From: an uncultured Pelagibacteraceae bacterium
GTDB taxonomy: Bacteria; Pseudomonadota; Alphaproteobacteria; Pelagibacterales; Pelagibacteraceae
Assembly: GCA_902570055.1 (NCBI GenBank)
Contig: CACFWQ010000001.1
Span: 50,702-114,701 of the forward strand
Direction of reading: 5' to 3'
Length of the DNA stretch: 64,000 nt
The position numbers and the translations under genes are program-made. Position 1 is the first letter of the stretch. Each line of letters opens with the position of its first letter. Below the pieces are notes generated by a model. It had not been told where the DNA came from and made no database searches. It worked only from the letters and a program-made list of their open reading frames with translations. Below, in pieces: positions 35,155 to 42,764 of the stretch.

Positions 35155-35163
35155 TGTTATAAT
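35155..35163 (+). promoter_or_regulatory. Extended -10 promoter of the GYD gene
   Basis: TGTTATAAT at 35155-35163 is a complete extended -10 element (TGnTATAAT), 22 bases before the start codon at 35186. No good -35 box lies at the standard spacing, as is usual for extended -10 promoters. An AAAGGAG ribosome site follows. Confidence 0.5.
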
Positions 35164-35185
35164 CTTTTTTAAGAAAGGAGTAAAC

Positions 35186-35509
35186 ATGGCAAAATTTTAT
35201 ATGATGGGAAACTATACTACACAGGGTTTCCAAGGTTTTCTTAAAGACCCCAAATCAGATAGATCTAAAGCTGCTCAAACTGCCGCTGATGCTGTTGGAG
35301 CTAAAATGATTTCATACACTGGTTTAAGAGGTGCTTATGACTTTTGCGTAATAGCTGAGGGAACTTTTGAACAAGCTGCAGGCATTAAAATGGCAACAGA
35401 AGCAAGTGGTGCTCTTTGTAATATTACAATCTGTGAAGCAACAAATATTAATGATATTGCGGGAAATGCAGCAAAAATTGCTAGTGCCTATAAAGGTCCT
35501 GGACAATAA
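35186..35509 (+). CDS. GYD domain protein
   Basis: 107 residues of the GYD family, a dimeric ferredoxin-like fold. The family motif appears as LRGAYDFCVIAEG (usually GxYDxV). It starts MAKFYMMGNYTTQGFQGF and has normal length. The function of the family is unknown. It is a single-gene unit with its own promoter and a strong terminator, which suggests high or separate expression. Confidence 0.88.
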   Translation: MAKFYMMGNYTTQGFQGFLKDPKSDRSKAAQTAADAVGAKMISYTGLRGAYDFCVIAEGTFEQAAGIKMATEASGALCNITICEATNINDIAGNAAKIASAYKGPGQ

Positions 35510-35513
35510 TAAT

Positions 35514-35553
35514 AAAATTTAACTTCTGGTCTAAAGACCAGGAGTTAAATTTT
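35514..35553. terminator. Bidirectional terminator between GYD and PhyH genes
   Basis: An 18-bp stem (35514-35531 with 35536-35553, one G-T wobble) and a four-base loop TAAA. The core is CTGGTC/GACCAG; it is flanked by T-runs on the forward strand and on the reverse strand, so it can stop both convergent genes. The stop codon of the PhyH gene (35545-35547) lies inside the right arm. Confidence 0.85.
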
Positions 35554-36381
35554 TTCATACAAAGTTGGAAACATTTTTCCACCTAATGGATCACCGTTTT
35601 TGTATCCAGCTTGTTGCATAGCTTTTCTATAATTATAACTAGTCCAATCTCCAACATAACTAATTTTCGCATCTTCTTTTGCTACTCTTAAAGTGTAACG
35701 ACTTAATGTTTTTTTAGGTATAGAAGAACTAAGAGTTCCATGGAGAGTTCTCATATCAAATATTACACAATCTCCTAATTCACAATCCCATTGTAAGAAT
35801 TCATATTTATCTTTATTTCCTAAAATATCTGGAGGAAGTTCATATTTTTTTCCATCAATAATACATTCTTTTCCCTCCACTTTATGTCCATCTTTAAAAA
35901 GCACTCTTAAAAAAAGTTTATTCCATAAGTGTGAACCTTTAACCCAAACAACACCTTCGTTTTTTCCGGTTGGTTGCAATGGCAACCAAAGAACACACAT
36001 GGTTCCATCCATATCAAAATAGCTCACATCATGATGAAAAGGTGTTGAAGATTTTGATCCTCCTTCCCTAAGAAACCAATTATCCATAACAAGGTTTATT
36101 TTTTTTGCTTCCATTAATTCTAAAGCTATTTTTGCATAAGGTGAATTAAATACAAAATCTTTAAATTCTGGGACTAAATCCCAAGTCCAATAATCTTCTA
36201 AATAAGCCGGAACACTCTTCTCGATTGTATGGGATTTAAATCTAGGGCTTGGATTTTTTATATCTCTTTCAATACCTTTTTCTAACTTTTTTATCCATCC
36301 AATATCAAATTTACCTTTTAAATATATTGCACCATCTTTTTTAAATTGATTTATCTCATCATTAGAAAGAATTTTGCTCAT
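35545..36381 (-). CDS. Phytanoyl-CoA dioxygenase (PhyH) family protein
   Basis: 278-residue Fe(II)/2OG oxygenase. Iron ligands: His and Asp of FHHDVSYFD and the distal His in TLHGTLSS; the 2OG Arg is probably in TLSRYTLRVA. The middle WVKGSHLWNKLF is typical of the PhyH fold. Bacterial members hydroxylate many small molecules (ectoine, halogenated or phosphonate compounds), so the substrate is open. It lies 44 bases from, and divergent to, moaA. Confidence 0.85.
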   Translation of the reverse strand: MSKILSNDEINQFKKDGAIYLKGKFDIGWIKKLEKGIERDIKNPSPRFKSHTIEKSVPAYLEDYWTWDLVPEFKDFVFNSPYAKIALELMEAKKINLVMDNWFLREGGSKSSTPFHHDVSYFDMDGTMCVLWLPLQPTGKNEGVVWVKGSHLWNKLFLRVLFKDGHKVEGKECIIDGKKYELPPDILGNKDKYEFLQWDCELGDCVIFDMRTLHGTLSSSIPKKTLSRYTLRVAKEDAKISYVGDWTSYNYRKAMQQAGYKNGDPLGGKMFPTLYEKI

Positions 36382-36425
36382 GATATATTTAATTATATAT
36401 GTTAACTTATTTAATAAAAAATTAA

Positions 36426-37418
36426 ATGAAAATTCTTAGAGACAGTTTTGGTAGAACGTTTCCTTACATTAGAATGTCAATTACAGATGTTTGTAACTTT
36501 AAATGTGGTTATTGTTTACCAGATGGTTACCAGGTTGATAAAAGTGATAATAGAAAATTTCTTCATCTAGATGAAATTAAACGTCTTGCAAAATGTTTTT
36601 CTGAATTAGGAGTTTGTAAAATTAGAATTACAGGTGGAGAACCAACTGTGAGAAAAGATTTTTTTGAAATCATTAAGTTTTTAAAAACTGAAGCTAAAAT
36701 AAAAAAAGTTGTAATTACAACAAATGGATATCACTTAGATAAAAAAGCAAAGTCACTAGTAGATAGTGGTTTAAATGGAATAAACATAAGCATCGATAGT
36801 CTTGACCGTGATACCTTTAAAAACATTACTGGTCACGATAGATTGCCTGAAATTTTACAAGGGATAAAAAAATTACAAGAACTAGGATTTGAAAATATTA
36901 AAATTAATGCCGTTCTATTAAATGGAATTAACTCATCAAAAAAAGATTTTGATCAATGGTCGAGTTTTGTTCAAAATAATAAAGTTGATTTTAGATATAT
37001 AGAATTAATGCAAACAGGTGATAATTTAGATTATTTTAAAAAATATCATATTTCATCTAAGATATTTAAAAATTATTTAAATGAAAATAAATGGATTTAC
37101 CAAACTTTAGGAAAAGATGCTGGCCCTTCTTTAAATTATATAAACCCTCAATATAAAGGTAAGTTTGGAATAATTGCTCCCTATTCAAAGGATTTTTGTA
37201 AAACTTGTAATCGCTTAAGAATTACATCTAGAGGAGATTTAAGACTTTGTTTATTTGGAAATACAGGAATAAGTGTTAGACATTTGTTACAAAAAGATGA
37301 TCAACTTGACGAGTTAAAAGATCTTATATTAGGTCAAATGAAATTTAAAAAAGAGTCTCACTACCTAGAACTTGGAGAAACAGGTTCAACTAAAAATTTA
37401 TCTAAAACTGGAGGATAA
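36426..37418 (+). CDS. moaA: GTP 3',8-cyclase (molybdenum cofactor synthesis)
   Basis: 330-residue radical-SAM enzyme that starts molybdopterin synthesis from GTP. N-terminal cluster motif CNFKCGYC, the GGEPT SAM-binding motif, and the C-terminal second 4Fe-4S cluster motif FCKTCNRLRITSRGDLRLC. It ends in the catalytic Gly-Gly tail (SKTGG). First gene of a forward moaA-C-D-E run. Confidence 0.95.
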   Translation: MKILRDSFGRTFPYIRMSITDVCNFKCGYCLPDGYQVDKSDNRKFLHLDEIKRLAKCFSELGVCKIRITGGEPTVRKDFFEIIKFLKTEAKIKKVVITTNGYHLDKKAKSLVDSGLNGINISIDSLDRDTFKNITGHDRLPEILQGIKKLQELGFENIKINAVLLNGINSSKKDFDQWSSFVQNNKVDFRYIELMQTGDNLDYFKKYHISSKIFKNYLNENKWIYQTLGKDAGPSLNYINPQYKGKFGIIAPYSKDFCKTCNRLRITSRGDLRLCLFGNTGISVRHLLQKDDQLDELKDLILGQMKFKKESHYLELGETGSTKNLSKTGG

Positions 37419-37964
37419 TTGACTAAATTAAAAATAGTAAACCAAGATGAATTGAAAGATTGGGCAAAAGAAATTTTTAAAAAAAATTCTTTTAATATGG
37501 TTGATGTTTCTTCAAAAAAAGAAACATTTAGAAGAGCGCTAGCATCAGGAAAAATTTATGTTGGTAAAGTAGTTTTTGATTTAATTAAAAATAAAGAAAT
37601 GCCCAAAGGGGACCCTATAAGTCTAGCAGAAGTATCGGCTATCTTAGGTGTTAAAAAAACAAGTGAACTTATACCTTTGTGTCACCCACTACCAATTGAT
37701 CATACAGCAACAAAAATAATTATGAATGAAGTTGATAATTCTCTAGAAGTCTTTTGTGTGGTTTCAGCTGTAGCAAAAACTGGAGTTGAGATGGAAGCAA
37801 TTATGGCTGTTAATGCAGCATTAATAACTATTTATGATTTAAGTAAAATCGTTAACCCGCATTTAAAAATTGATAATGTTAAGTTATTAATCAAAGAAGG
37901 TGGAAAAAGTGGATTATGGAAGAATCCAGATGGTCTTCCTAAGTTTCTAGAAAATATTTTTTAA
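37419..37964 (+). CDS. moaC: Cyclic pyranopterin monophosphate synthase
   Basis: 181 residues; converts the MoaA product to cyclic pyranopterin monophosphate. Conserved LIPLCHPLPIDH and GVEMEAIMAVNAALITIYDL, with the catalytic Lys near DLSK. It starts directly after the moaA stop at a TTG. A GGAGG ribosome site at 37410-37414 decides for this start, although it adds about 12 residues before the NMVDVSSK region compared with E. coli. Confidence 0.94.
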   Translation: MTKLKIVNQDELKDWAKEIFKKNSFNMVDVSSKKETFRRALASGKIYVGKVVFDLIKNKEMPKGDPISLAEVSAILGVKKTSELIPLCHPLPIDHTATKIIMNEVDNSLEVFCVVSAVAKTGVEMEAIMAVNAALITIYDLSKIVNPHLKIDNVKLLIKEGGKSGLWKNPDGLPKFLENIF

Positions 37965-37965
37965 A

Positions 37966-38235
37966 ATGAAAATAAAAATTGAATTATTCGGTGCGAGCAG
38001 AGATTTGAGTGATAAAGAATTTTTAGAACTTGATTTAAAAGGAAATAGCTCAATAAAAGATCTTAAAAATAAAATAATTAACTACGTGGATGAAAAATTT
38101 AAGGGAAATGAAAATTTTAAAAAAATAATAGAGACATCAGCATTTTGTTCTGAAGATAATAATATTGTTCCTGATAGCTATAAAATTACTAGAGATCAAA
38201 AAATTGGAATTATTCCACCCATCGGAGGTGGTTAA
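37966..38235 (+). CDS. moaD: Molybdopterin synthase small subunit
   Basis: 89-residue ubiquitin-like sulfur carrier. It ends in IPPIGGG, so the C-terminal Gly-Gly that becomes a thiocarboxylate is intact. Works with MoaE to put sulfur into molybdopterin. One base separates it from moaC, and it overlaps moaE by one base (TAATG). Confidence 0.92.
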   Translation: MKIKIELFGASRDLSDKEFLELDLKGNSSIKDLKNKIINYVDEKFKGNENFKKIIETSAFCSEDNNIVPDSYKITRDQKIGIIPPIGGG

Positions 38236-38681
38236 TGCTACACGCTAAAATAATAGATCTTTCAAAAGAAAAAATTAAACCGGAAAATGCTGAAGAATTC
38301 ATTGCTTCTTCAAAATTTGGTGCTTCAATAGTATTTTACGGAACTGTAAGAGAGAATAATGAAAACAAAAAGGTTACCGGAATTACTTATGATAGCCATG
38401 ATGAACTTGTAATTAAAAGCTTTAAAGAAATTTATAATGAAGCTGATCAAAAACTAAATATTAAAGAAAAGTCGGTATACATAGAACATGTTAAAGGTTA
38501 TGTGGGACTTGGTGAGATAAGTATTATAATTGCTGTGGCTTGTCCTCGTAGATCTGAAGCATATGATTTATCTAGATATATTATAGAAGAAATAAAAAAG
38601 AGATCTCCAATTTGGAAGAAAGAACACTACAAAAATAAAGATAGCGAATGGTTGAAAGGAAATCCTATTCAAGCTAATTAA
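38235..38681 (+). CDS. moaE: Molybdopterin synthase large subunit
   Basis: 148-residue catalytic subunit of molybdopterin synthase. Key regions: FYGTVRENNENKKVTGITYD, the Arg-rich VACPRRSEAYDLSRYIIEEIKKRSPIWKKEHYK with the active-site Lys residues. Translation is coupled to moaD. The 3' end overlaps the convergent nucleotidyltransferase gene by 8 bases. Confidence 0.94.
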   Translation: MLHAKIIDLSKEKIKPENAEEFIASSKFGASIVFYGTVRENNENKKVTGITYDSHDELVIKSFKEIYNEADQKLNIKEKSVYIEHVKGYVGLGEISIIIAVACPRRSEAYDLSRYIIEEIKKRSPIWKKEHYKNKDSEWLKGNPIQAN

Positions 38682-39246
38682 AATCTTTTTTTAAATCAAA
38701 ATCCTTAAATATGTTACAAGATGTAACTTTTATAAAGTTTGTTTGTTTTTTTAGTCTTTTAACAATGAATTTTGCGCCATATTCCCCTTTTATTTTTTTA
38801 AATTTACTTAAAACGGCAATATCAAAACCAATCGGGTTTCCCACTCTTTTTCTAAATTTTAAGGCATGAACTAAGTATTTTTTCCTTACGATAGAATTAC
38901 AAATTTTATTTATATGTATAGTTTTGATAAAAGGCATATCTGATTGCACAATAATAAAACCTTTATTTTTTTTAGATATTTTGTTTAAACCACATTTTAT
39001 AGAAGTTGACATTCCTTTTTTATAATTTTTATTAAAAATAAATTTAATTTTTTTATTTTTAGTAATTATTTTTTTTAATTTATTTTTTTCATACCCTAAT
39101 ACTATAAAAATTTTTACTATCTTACTTTTAATCAAAGAATTTAATGAATGATTTATTAATGGTTTGCTTTTATAAATTTTGGTTAGTTTGTTTTCTTTAA
39201 TAAGTCTTTTAGATTGTCCTGCTGCTAAAAGGATAGCTGAAATCAT
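38674..39246 (-). CDS. MocA-like molybdenum cofactor nucleotidyltransferase
   Basis: 190 residues with the NTP-transferase signature LLAAGQSKRLIKENKL at the N-terminus and VQSDMPF as the metal-binding Asp region. MocA-type enzymes add CMP (or GMP for MobA) to the cofactor; MCD-type cofactor is the one used by xanthine-dehydrogenase family enzymes, and this gene ends exactly such an operon. Much richer in Lys and Ile than its neighbours. Other NTP transferases cannot be excluded. Confidence 0.8.
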   Translation of the reverse strand: MISAILLAAGQSKRLIKENKLTKIYKSKPLINHSLNSLIKSKIVKIFIVLGYEKNKLKKIITKNKKIKFIFNKNYKKGMSTSIKCGLNKISKKNKGFIIVQSDMPFIKTIHINKICNSIVRKKYLVHALKFRKRVGNPIGFDIAVLSKFKKIKGEYGAKFIVKRLKKQTNFIKVTSCNIFKDFDLKKDFN

Positions 39247-39260
39247 AAAAATATTAATTG

Positions 39261-40166
39261 TTAAATTCTTGATTCTATATATTCTAAAATCTTTGGATTA
39301 AATTCTTTAAAACAAGTAGCTCTATCCATGTCATGATAATTTTCGATTGATTTTCCCCACACGTTACAACTTTTTCCATTAACCGTATTATCTTGAGAAA
39401 TAACTATTCTTTCAACACCTGCGACTTCTTCAACCCAATCAGATAATAATCCACCAAATGGATCTTTAGGATGTGTAAAAACTAAAACAGGTAAATTTTT
39501 ACTTTTTTTTATTTCATCTATTTGCATTTGCCTCATGTTGGCTGGACCAGGGCCATCTTTTTCTTTAAATTTTTTTAATGCCTCTTCTACTCCAACTTTT
39601 TTTACTTTATACATTCCCGTTAAACGACCATAACATTCGGGTACAAAAGAAATTCCTCCAGCCACAATATCTTGATATCTGCTAAGTAACATCATCGTCA
39701 TCCATCCTCCACAAGATCGTCCAGTCAAAAAAATTTGTTTTTTTTTAAAACCTTGGTCAACAAAGTCTTCTATAAGTTTTAAATTTGCATCTAATCTTTT
39801 TTCGAGCTTCGGTTTGCCTTTATATGGCTCTTTAAACTTTTTTTTGTTCCAGAATCTTTTGTAGTCATCACCTTTGAGTTTTCCAGTACAAAAAAGATAA
39901 ACAACTATTTCTTTATCTTTAACTTTTTTTCCTACTAAAGATGACATATTTTTCATCCCACCCTTCCAAGCACAATCACTTGAGGGCCTATCATGAGTTT
40001 TTTGACCATGATTATAAATTAATAAAATTTTATTCTGTGGATCATCTATTTTTTGTTCTTTATGATAACTAACTTTATCGCTTAGAAATCCACTTTTTTT
40101 AAGTTTATCTGCGTAAGCAGAAGAGGTTAAACATATCAAAATAAGTGCAATGAAAAATTTTTTCAT
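39261..40166 (-). CDS. Secreted alpha/beta hydrolase in the Mo-hydroxylase operon
   Basis: 301 residues. A signal peptide of about 19 residues (FFIALILICLTSSAYA) predicts export to the periplasm. The nucleophile motif is GRSCGGWM with Ser, and a late Asp/His pair (DPFGG, NYHDMDRATC) could complete the triad. It resembles dienelactone-hydrolase-type proteins. Several Cys (SDCAWKGG, VYLFCTGK, SCNVWGK, RATCFKEF) may form disulfides. Start overlaps the xdhC C-terminal gene by four bases, so it belongs to the same operon and may release the substrate from a precursor (inference). Confidence 0.75.
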   Translation of the reverse strand: MKKFFIALILICLTSSAYADKLKKSGFLSDKVSYHKEQKIDDPQNKILLIYNHGQKTHDRPSSDCAWKGGMKNMSSLVGKKVKDKEIVVYLFCTGKLKGDDYKRFWNKKKFKEPYKGKPKLEKRLDANLKLIEDFVDQGFKKKQIFLTGRSCGGWMTMMLLSRYQDIVAGGISFVPECYGRLTGMYKVKKVGVEEALKKFKEKDGPGPANMRQMQIDEIKKSKNLPVLVFTHPKDPFGGLLSDWVEEVAGVERIVISQDNTVNGKSCNVWGKSIENYHDMDRATCFKEFNPKILEYIESRI

Positions 40167-40843
40167 TTTTTATATGTTTCTGCAACTAGTTGAGCGATAA
40201 TAGATAACGCTATTTCGGGAGCAGACTTTCCTCCTAACTTTATACCAATAGGACCGTGAATTAAATTTATTTCTTCTTCAGAAAATCCAGCCTCTTTTAA
40301 TCTTTTGCATCTATTTTCATGAGTTTTTTTACTCCCTAAAGCGCCAATATAATAAAATTTATTTTTTAAAGCATGTTGAAGTGCTGGATCATCAATTTTT
40401 GGATCATGTGTTAAAGCAATTAAAGCTGAATTCTCATTGGTTTCTATTTCTTTAAATGCTTCTTCGGGCCACTTATTAATTATTTTTAAGTCTGGAAATC
40501 TTTGTTCTGTAGCAAAATATCCTCTTGGATCAATAATTGAAATTTCAAAATTTAAACTCTTTGCATAATCAACAAGGTATTGAGATATGTGGACAGCCCC
40601 TACTATTATAACTTTTATAGGTCTTATATATGTTTCTACAAAAATATCGGTATTTTCAATTATTCCATTTTTCTTTTTTTCAAAATAGTTTTTTATTTGT
40701 TCTAAATGTTTCTCAAAATTTTTATCTATTGGTTTGTTTGTTTCATAAATGCAACTTTTTCCATTTGTGATATTAATAATAATTGCAAACTCATCTTTGT
40801 TTTTTTTTTTTTTTATTATTTGATCTAATAATTGCTTTTTCAT
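40163..40843 (-). CDS. XdhC family protein, C-terminal (Rossmann) half
   Basis: 226 residues. From about residue 75 it carries the XdhC C-terminal Rossmann domain (VKVIIVGAVHISQYLVDYAKSL, IALTHDPKIDDPAL, YYIGALGSKKTHENR, GPIGIKLGGKSAPEIALSI). XdhC binds sulfurated molybdenum cofactor and inserts it into xanthine-dehydrogenase type enzymes. The usual N-terminal domain is encoded in a separate gene at 41610-41939, with an oxygenase gene between the two. ATGA overlap with that oxygenase. Confidence 0.87.
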   Translation of the reverse strand: MKKQLLDQIIKKKKNKDEFAIIINITNGKSCIYETNKPIDKNFEKHLEQIKNYFEKKKNGIIENTDIFVETYIRPIKVIIVGAVHISQYLVDYAKSLNFEISIIDPRGYFATEQRFPDLKIINKWPEEAFKEIETNENSALIALTHDPKIDDPALQHALKNKFYYIGALGSKKTHENRCKRLKEAGFSEEEINLIHGPIGIKLGGKSAPEIALSIIAQLVAETYKK

Positions 40844-41610
40844 TTTAGACTATTGTTTGATGAAGCATCAATTGGTTTAAAATCTCGTCCATGTTTATAG
40901 TCTGGTCGAGCAAATTTAGTTTGGGCATTTTCACATGGATTAAGAATAGCTGAAAAAATTGCTCTATCCATTGGTGACATGTTCTGAGCCGAACCGTGAA
41001 CTAAGTTATCTACAAAAATTACAGCCGTACCAGCTTTACCTCGTGCTGATACAATTCCGTTTTCTATTACAAGTTTTTTTACAGTCTGCTGGTTAACAGT
41101 CCATAACGGATAACTGGTTGTAACTGTATCAAGTTTTGATGGCACAGAAGCATATTTATGAGATTTAGGAATAAAAAAAAGAGGACCATTAAATTCAGTA
41201 ACATCATCTAGAAAAACATGTAGATTTAAAGCTAATGGTTTTGGTACTCCATCTTCCCCCGAATGAGTTGCAAAATCATAATGCCATTGCCATACTTCAC
41301 CAGTAAAAGCAGCTTTGACGTTTATTTTTGTTTGCTGAATATAAAGATTATTGCCACGTATCTGGCATGCGGGTTCAAAAAATTTAGGGTGTCGTGTTAG
41401 ATCATCAAAAATCTTACTTCGAAGATGCAATCCCATTGCGGTTCTAACTTCACCAGAAGATTTTTCAACTACGTTAGCTTCTGTCTTCTCGTTAAAGACT
41501 ATTTTCATTGCTTTACGAAGATTATTTACTTCTTTATTGGAGAACCAGTCTGGCAAGATAACATAACCATTTTCATCTATTTCTTTAAGTTGATTTAAAT
41601 TAAGTTTCAT
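40840..41610 (-). CDS. Phytanoyl-CoA dioxygenase (PhyH) family protein between two xdhC halves
   Basis: 256 residues. The frame extends upstream to an ATG at 41652, but the ATG at 41610 overlaps the stop of the preceding gene (TAATG) and gives the usual start MKLNLNQLKEIDENGYVILPDWF, a normal PhyH opening. Iron ligands are His and Asp in WHYDFATHSG and a distal His in LVHGSAQNMSP. It is coupled on both sides to the split xdhC genes, so it should act on the same pathway as the molybdenum hydroxylase. Substrate unknown. Confidence 0.83.
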   Translation of the reverse strand: MKLNLNQLKEIDENGYVILPDWFSNKEVNNLRKAMKIVFNEKTEANVVEKSSGEVRTAMGLHLRSKIFDDLTRHPKFFEPACQIRGNNLYIQQTKINVKAAFTGEVWQWHYDFATHSGEDGVPKPLALNLHVFLDDVTEFNGPLFFIPKSHKYASVPSKLDTVTTSYPLWTVNQQTVKKLVIENGIVSARGKAGTAVIFVDNLVHGSAQNMSPMDRAIFSAILNPCENAQTKFARPDYKHGRDFKPIDASSNNSLK

Positions 41611-41939
41611 TAAATTATCTGTTCTAAATAAACTGCTATTTCGCCACCACATGCAAGTCCGACTTCCCAGGCGCTTTCATTTGAAACTTTAAACTCTATT
41701 TTTTTAAAAGGTTTGTTATCTTTGATTATTCCAATACATTCTCTAACAACTGCAGATTCTACACATCCTCCAGAGACGGATCCCGAAAAATCACCTTTTT
41801 CATTTACAATCATTCTGCTACCAACTTGTCTTGGTGAAGAGCCCCATGTTTGAATAACAGTAGCGAGAACTACTTTTTGGTTTACCTTTAGCCAATCACT
41901 TGCTTCTTCTAGAATTTTTTCATCAAATGAGTTTTTCAT
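41610..41939 (-). CDS. XdhC/CoxI family protein, N-terminal half
   Basis: 109 residues covering only the XdhC_CoxI domain: KVVLATVIQTWGSSPRQVGSRM and SGSVSGGCVESAVV, the latter with the Cys thought to help hold the molybdenum cofactor. A full XdhC has about 250-350 residues. The missing Rossmann half is the gene at 40163-40843. Both halves are intact frames, so this looks like a stable split, not decay. Confidence 0.87.
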   Translation of the reverse strand: MKNSFDEKILEEASDWLKVNQKVVLATVIQTWGSSPRQVGSRMIVNEKGDFSGSVSGGCVESAVVRECIGIIKDNKPFKKIEFKVSNESAWEVGLACGGEIAVYLEQII

Positions 41940-41969
41940 TTGAATTAAAGTTAATACTGATAGATTTAA

Positions 41970-42755
41970 TTAGCAAGCCTCAACAGCTTTTTTTGCAAAT
42001 ACTTTAACCATGTTTGCTCTATATTCTGCAGATGCATGGATATCTGAGTTCATTCCTGATGAAGAAACTCTAACATTGTTAATGGAAGCTGCTGAAAAGT
42101 TACTTGAAAGTGTTTTTGCCAAGTCTTTATCATTATATACACATGACTTTGCTCCTGTAACAGCAACATTAATTCCATTTTTGTGCTTAGCTACATAGAC
42201 ACCAACAATTGCATACCTTGATGCTGGATTTGGAAACTTTTGATAATTAGATTTTTGTGGCACTTGAAATTCAATCGCTTCTATAATTTCACCACTTTTA
42301 AGAACAGTTTCAAACATTCCTTTAAAAAACTTTTCAGCATCAATTTTTCTACTGTTTGTATGAATAACTGCGTTTAAAGCAATACACGCTGATGGATAAT
42401 CTGCAGCTGGATCATTGTTTGCAATAGAACCGCCAATGGTTCCTCTATTTCTTACCTGAGGATCTCCAATTCCTTCTGCAAGAGCAGCTAAAGATGGTAT
42501 AGCTTTTTTGATTTCTTTTGAATTAGCAACTTCTGCATGTTTTGTTGTTGCACCAATAGTGACTGCTTTTCCAGATACTTTAATCCCTGAAAGTTTTTTT
42601 ATTCCCTTTATATCAATGATATTTTTGTAAGTAGCTAGTCCCAATTTCATTGATGGAATAGTTGTCATTCCACCTGCTAAAAAAGCTGAACTAGATGAAG
42701 CCAACTTTGATGCTTCTTTTACATCTTTTGCCGAATGATAATTAAAAGTTTTCAT
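41970..42755 (-). CDS. FAD-binding subunit of xanthine dehydrogenase/CoxM family enzyme
   Basis: 261-residue FAD subunit of a three-part molybdenum hydroxylase. FAD site motifs are FLAGGMTTIPSMKL near residue 25 and RNRGTIGGSIANNDPAADYPSACIAL near 105. It passes electrons from the iron-sulfur subunit to an acceptor. It lies 9 bases behind the large subunit gene. Confidence 0.92.
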   Translation of the reverse strand: MKTFNYHSAKDVKEASKLASSSSAFLAGGMTTIPSMKLGLATYKNIIDIKGIKKLSGIKVSGKAVTIGATTKHAEVANSKEIKKAIPSLAALAEGIGDPQVRNRGTIGGSIANNDPAADYPSACIALNAVIHTNSRKIDAEKFFKGMFETVLKSGEIIEAIEFQVPQKSNYQKFPNPASRYAIVGVYVAKHKNGINVAVTGAKSCVYNDKDLAKTLSSNFSAASINNVRVSSSGMNSDIHASAEYRANMVKVFAKKAVEAC

Positions 42756-42764
42756 AATATTCCT

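Noticed and set aside
41611..41652. Upstream start for the PhyH gene at 41652
   Set aside because: It would overlap the XdhC N-terminal gene by 43 bases; the ATG at 41610 gives the usual TAATG junction and family N-terminus.
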